From the NCBI GenBank assembly GCA_002840535.1, contig PHBH01000060.1, positions 1 to 35,588 on the forward strand: a stretch of 35,588 nt of DNA, given 5' to 3'. The notes under the pieces were generated by a model. That model ran no database searches, was not told the DNA's origin, and saw nothing but the letters and a program-made list of their open reading frames with translations. Below, piece after piece: positions 32,296-35,588 of this stretch (its first letter is position 1; the number at the start of each line of letters is the position of its first letter). Source of the DNA: Deltaproteobacteria bacterium HGW-Deltaproteobacteria-15 (lineage in GTDB: Bacteria > Desulfobacterota > DSM-4660 > Desulfatiglandales > HGW-15). A program made the translations under genes and the position numbers.

Positions 32296-32580
32296 GCTTA
32301 GGGGAAGGACGAGGGACGATGGACGACCGCTTCGCTAGGACGTGGGACGAGAAATTTCGAAAGGCAAGAGGTTTATCCACAGATTACACAGATGACTCAG
32401 ATTTAGAGAATCAAAAGAATCTGTGAAATCCGTGAAATCTGTGGATGATGATTTTACCTCGCGTCTTTGCGGTCCGCCCTACTCATCCTTCGTCCCAGCG
32501 AAGCGGTCGTCCATCGTCCATCGATCCCGGTCGCCTTCGCGGTTCAATCGTTCACTTATCTCTGTCGTGAGGCAACTTGT
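32296..32580. repeat. Repeat-filled gap before the DUF192 gene
   Basis: Family A at 32303-32352 faces inverted family A at 32484-32522. Inside, CCACAGATTACACAGATGAC (about 32374-32407) faces GAAATCCGTGAAATCTGTGG (about 32425-32444), another inverted repeat family. A reversed family B fragment (GCGTCTTTGCGGTCC) is at about 32461. No gene is seen. Confidence 0.7.
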
Positions 32581-33021
32581 ATGAAAGGAAATTGGACATT
32601 CATCCGGGTTTTGTTTTTGCTCGCCGTAACCATGGGAACGGTCCAGGCGCAGGAGAAAGCGGACCTTCGGGTCTATTTTCCAAACGGAGAGTTTGTGCTT
32701 GCCGAGATGGCTCTCTCATGGGAGCAAAGGGCAAAAGGCCTCATGTTCCGGGAAGAGATCGCCGCAAATAAAGGGATGCTCTTCATCTTTGAAGAGGAGG
32801 CGAATCACTCCTTCTGGATGAAGAACGTGAGGTTCCCTATTGACATTCTGTGGCTGGACAGGGAGAAGAGAATTGTGCACATGGTCAAGCAAGTCCCTCC
32901 CTGCAAAAAAGATCCTTGTCCCACCTATTCCCCTGTTCGTCCTTCCGCGTATGTACTGGAACTGAGCGCAGGAAAAACCGCCGAAATGGGCCTTAAACCC
33001 GGGGATCGGCTGGTGTGGTAA
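32581..33021 (+). CDS. Exported DUF192 protein
   Basis: The 146-aa protein has a signal peptide (RVLFLLAVTMGTVQA) and a DUF192 domain with the motifs LSWEQRAKGLMFREE, GMLFIFEEEANHSFWMKNVRFPIDILWLD and a Cys pair in PPCKKDPCPTY, ending LKPGDRLVW. The family is small, secreted or periplasmic, and of unknown function. I start at MKGNWTFIR, preceded by GAGG; the upstream extension reads through a family A repeat. Confidence 0.9.
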   Translation: MKGNWTFIRVLFLLAVTMGTVQAQEKADLRVYFPNGEFVLAEMALSWEQRAKGLMFREEIAANKGMLFIFEEEANHSFWMKNVRFPIDILWLDREKRIVHMVKQVPPCKKDPCPTYSPVRPSAYVLELSAGKTAEMGLKPGDRLVW

Positions 33022-33319
33022 AGATCGATCTTTTTCTTATTGAAGTTTTCGTCCTTCGTCCCAGCGAAGCGGTCCTCCATCCTCCGAGCGTAGCGGTCGT
33101 TGATCCCCGCCCCTGATTCCTGCATCTTCTCGGTGAGGCCGCAGTACATTTGTCAGTATGCTCCACACTGTTGCTTGACAAACCTCCCCTATTCTGATTC
33201 CTATATGCCCTTCCAGAGTGGGGCCCGCCACAATCTTCATTCCGGCCCTCAAATTGTGGCGTGTCCCGAGCAGACCTTGCCAGCGCTTCAGCCAAATGTT
33301 CACTTTGAAAGGTTCCATC
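33022..33319. repeat. Gap with family A repeats and a possible promoter
   Basis: Two reverse-oriented family A cores lie at 33047-33102 without an obvious inverted partner nearby. TTGACA at 33175-33180 with only weak -10 candidates (TTCCTA, TATATG) could drive the next gene. No gene is supported. Confidence 0.5.
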
Positions 33320-34918
33320 ATGAGAAGATTTTCCTTTCGTCTTTTTTTTATTCTCCTCTTAACGGTTTCGGCGGCTGTCATTCCGCAACGCCAGTCGCGA
33401 GCCATGGTCTCCACAAATGTGCCCCTGGATGACGTTTCCTACTTTTATTTGGAAAAACTGATCATGCAGGGTCTGGTCAAGAGCGACGTTTGGGCAACCA
33501 GGCCTTTCAGCCGTTTTGAAATGGCCCGATTGATCAGTGAAGCCCGTCAGAACTGGAAGAAACTTCCTGAAGAGGAGAGGCAAAAGCTCCCTTTGATCCG
33601 GGAGCTGATCACATGGCTTGAAAAAAGATATGCCGAAGAAGTCGATCATGTCGAGAATTCCCATAAAGCCGCCGCTACCTATCTAAAGCCTGCAGACCGG
33701 GTCAGCGGGACGATAAGGTATCAGGATGATGCCTATTCCACGTACAATAACGAGGGCATTGAGTTTTACGACGGGAGCAATGCTGTGGTCGATGCGACCA
33801 CGCATGCAAGAATCGGCGGGGTTTTGGGATTGTTCGCGCAACCGCGCTTTGTATATTACGGGAGCGCGGAAGACGCCCGGAATCCAAAGGGCAACGAGGT
33901 CGACCAGAGCAATTTCGACTTGCAGAAGTGGTACGCAAAGCTGGACATCATGAACATAGAACTCCAGTACGGCGCCGACTCCTTGTGGTGGAATTCCTCT
34001 TCACATGGAGCGCTCACCATGTCGAACAACGCAGAGCCGTTTCCAATGTTCAAGCTTTCCAACCCCATTCCCACCGTCCTGCCATGGGTGTTCGACATCT
34101 TCGGCTTGTTCAAATACACCTTTGTCTTCGCTACTCTGGATCGCGATCGTCTAGATCCGAGGTATCCGGACGAAAGGCTGATAACTGATCACGACGAGCC
34201 CTATTTGACTGGAATTCATCTGGATTTTAAACCCGCGCCCTGGATGGAATTCGGCTTCAATTTAATCAGCATCTATGGTGGAGAAGGCAGGAACATCGGC
34301 GTAACCGACCACATGCGAATCATTTTTTTCAACGATAATCTGAGAGGGAATTTGTCATCCAACAGCCAGTTTTCCATGTTCTGGCAATTCCGTTTTCACA
34401 ATCCTCTTCCCATTTCCGAGACTCTGAGCTTCTACGGGGAATGGGGTGGAGAGGACGCGGCCTTGCCTCCAGACCGAAGAGCTTATCAAGTCGGGCTTCT
34501 GCTCGGCGATTTTCTGAAACTCCAGGGGCGTCTTCAGCTCCGGTTTGAATACGCCAACACTTCCCCCCAAAGCGTCCCAACGGCATGGTACACCCATGGG
34601 CAATTCCCGCCCACTTACGAGGGGAGGGTTTTTGGACATCACCTCGGAACCGACGGTAAGGATTTTCTTGCCAGCCTATCGATTCTCTTGAGCCCTCGTC
34701 TGAGATTATTTCTTGAAGGAGATTATGAGAATCGCAGGACATCACTGGACAACGGTGAAGAGGTGTTGCAGGGAAATATCCGGGCGCTTTACGATCTGAG
34801 CGCCAATATGAGTATTCTGGGGAGCGTGGGCGCTGAAAGCGTTGACAACCTGGATTTTATCGAAGGGGAATCCGGGACCCGTTCTTTCTTGTCACTCCGG
34901 TTTCTCTACTATTTCTAG
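33320..34918 (+). CDS. Wzi-like capsule assembly outer membrane protein
   Basis: The 532-aa protein has a signal peptide (FRLFFILLLTVSAAVIPQRQSRA), an N-terminal helical region (about 30 to 110, FSRFEMARLISEARQNW) and then beta-rich sequence ending in aromatic LRFLYYF, typical of an outer membrane barrel. Motifs such as QYGADSLWWNSSSHGALTMSNNAEPFPMFKL and the later FYGEWGGEDA resemble the Wzi family, which anchors capsular polysaccharide. No capsule genes are nearby, so the function is less certain than the fold. GAAAGG precedes the chosen ATG; an ATG 8 codons earlier is possible. Confidence 0.85.
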   Translation: MRRFSFRLFFILLLTVSAAVIPQRQSRAMVSTNVPLDDVSYFYLEKLIMQGLVKSDVWATRPFSRFEMARLISEARQNWKKLPEEERQKLPLIRELITWLEKRYAEEVDHVENSHKAAATYLKPADRVSGTIRYQDDAYSTYNNEGIEFYDGSNAVVDATTHARIGGVLGLFAQPRFVYYGSAEDARNPKGNEVDQSNFDLQKWYAKLDIMNIELQYGADSLWWNSSSHGALTMSNNAEPFPMFKLSNPIPTVLPWVFDIFGLFKYTFVFATLDRDRLDPRYPDERLITDHDEPYLTGIHLDFKPAPWMEFGFNLISIYGGEGRNIGVTDHMRIIFFNDNLRGNLSSNSQFSMFWQFRFHNPLPISETLSFYGEWGGEDAALPPDRRAYQVGLLLGDFLKLQGRLQLRFEYANTSPQSVPTAWYTHGQFPPTYEGRVFGHHLGTDGKDFLASLSILLSPRLRLFLEGDYENRRTSLDNGEEVLQGNIRALYDLSANMSILGSVGAESVDNLDFIEGESGTRSFLSLRFLYYF

Positions 34919-35206
34919 GGTTATGTCCCGGCCCTCATGTTGCAATCCTGTCGCTTTGACAAAAAAACTTTTCGTTCGTGCGAGTTGCAGGCGTGCCAGA
35001 TGAAGAAAGCCAATCACGCCCACATTTATACCACTTACACCTTCCGAGAAAGCGGGCGCTCACTTGCTACTCATCCGATACGCATTCGCTCAGTAGACAC
35101 TTATGAATTTTACCTTGACAAATCTTGGAACTTAAGTAAAGCTCTAACTTCATTGAAGGTTTGGGAGTGGGCCAACCCGTGGGGAGAGGAGGAGGTGGCG
35201 TTCTAG
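34919..35206. other. Stretch without a supported gene
   Basis: An 89-codon ORF (34937-35206) spans it but has no ribosome site, no recognisable domain and an unusual composition, so I do not call it. TTGACA at 35115-35120 could be a promoter -35 for the next small gene, but no good -10 follows. Confidence 0.4.
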
Positions 35207-35455
35207 ATGGGAGTTCGGCGTGGATTGAAGTTGACCTGTGTTTTTCTAGCCTTGTTCGCGTTTTTACTTCTGGCTGTGCCAAGCGACCGGATGGCCCAGC
35301 CTATGCGACAAGCACCCGCTGCAGCGAGAGGTGCTGCTGGCGGGAGCGGTGCCGCCGGAATGAGCGGATTTGCCCTTGCAGGAATAGTGGACGGTGTAGT
35401 GGCAGCAGTTGATCTGGTTGCCGCCGCTGTCAACGATGATGAGGATTCACAGTAA
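35207..35455 (+). CDS. Small exported Ala/Gly-rich protein
   Basis: The 82-aa protein has a signal-like N-terminus (LKLTCVFLALFAFLLLAVPS) and a short mature part rich in Ala and Gly (AAARGAAGGSGAAGMSGFAL), then GIVDGVVAAVDLVAAAVN and an acidic end NDDEDSQ. AGGAGG lies 11 bases before the ATG, slightly far. I do not recognise the family; similar small Ala/Gly-rich secreted proteins are common but unstudied. Confidence 0.5.
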   Translation: MGVRRGLKLTCVFLALFAFLLLAVPSDRMAQPMRQAPAAARGAAGGSGAAGMSGFALAGIVDGVVAAVDLVAAAVNDDEDSQ

Positions 35456-35588
35456 GCACATTCAGACTCAAATTAACCGGTCCGCAGTCTCAGTTCAAAT
35501 TTCGTGATATGCGCCTCGGCAAGGTAAGGCCTTTTGGTCATATGACGGCGTCTCGCAACTCAGGGCGCGGTGTTCGAATACGGCGGGG
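35456..35588. other. Right window edge, nothing recognised
   Basis: No ORF, repeat or hairpin that I can support in the last 133 bases. Confidence 0.4.

Noticed and set aside
3389..33102. Family A repeats considered as a CRISPR array
   Set aside because: Copies are dispersed, in both orientations, with irregular spacing and no cas genes; there is no regular spacer pattern.
34937..35206. 89-codon plus-strand ORF after the Wzi-like gene
   Set aside because: No ribosome site, no signal peptide or domain, irregular composition; it ends next to the ribosome site of the following small gene.

Overview
The window looks like a chromosomal segment of a moderately GC-rich Gram-negative bacterium. The protein styles (type I-beta DAHP synthase, TrpE, Lon, DUF374 acyltransferase, Wzi-like barrel, outer-membrane and periplasmic proteins) and the many decayed interspersed repeats suggest Desulfobacterota (the former Deltaproteobacteria). 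That assignment is an inference; no rRNA or other lineage marker is present.

Left part (1 to 14.6 kb, all on the minus strand): a near-complete aromatic amino acid supercluster in two transcription units. The right-hand unit is aroF-aroB-pheA-aroD-aroE-aroA-aroK-aroC-tyrA; its first seven genes are joined by stop/start overlaps of 1 to 4 bases. It makes chorismate and commits it to Phe and Tyr. The left-hand unit is trpE-trpG-trpD-trpC-trpF; trpB and trpA are not in the window. Each unit starts with a promoter, a short leader peptide and hairpins typical of ribosome-mediated attenuation. The trp leader has Trp-Arg-Trp-Trp codons and two tandem terminators. The aro leader (27 codons, GTG start, absent from simple ORF lists) has eight consecutive aromatic codons, Phe-Trp-Tyr-Tyr-Tyr-Phe-Phe-Tyr, so it could sense all three end products.

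Middle part (14.6 to 19.9 kb, minus strand): a fused periplasmic methionine sulfoxide reductase MsrAB, a sensor kinase/response regulator pair, a small exported Met/Lys/Glu-rich protein, and a CorA-family transporter. A 43-bp module with an 11-bp-spaced direct repeat, the layout expected for an OmpR/PhoB-type regulator, lies upstream of both msrAB and the Met-rich protein. This suggests a regulated periplasmic oxidant-quenching system resembling MrpX/MsrP of Azospira. The kinase gene carries an in-frame pair of 48-bp repeats inside its HAMP domain; the same repeat pair lies in noncoding DNA at 21.8 kb.

Right part (20 to 35.6 kb): a Y-family polymerase-like protein without catalytic acidic residues (minus), a DUF374 acyltransferase and Lon protease (plus), an isochorismatase-family hydrolase and a small membrane protein (minus), then on the plus strand a heterodimeric ABC exporter whose two genes are separated by a four-helix-bundle (S23/IVP) gene, a DUF192 protein, a Wzi-like outer membrane protein and a small exported Ala/Gly-rich protein. 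Many gene boundaries hold short interspersed repeats, often as inverted pairs. No tRNA, rRNA, CRISPR array or transposase gene was recognised.
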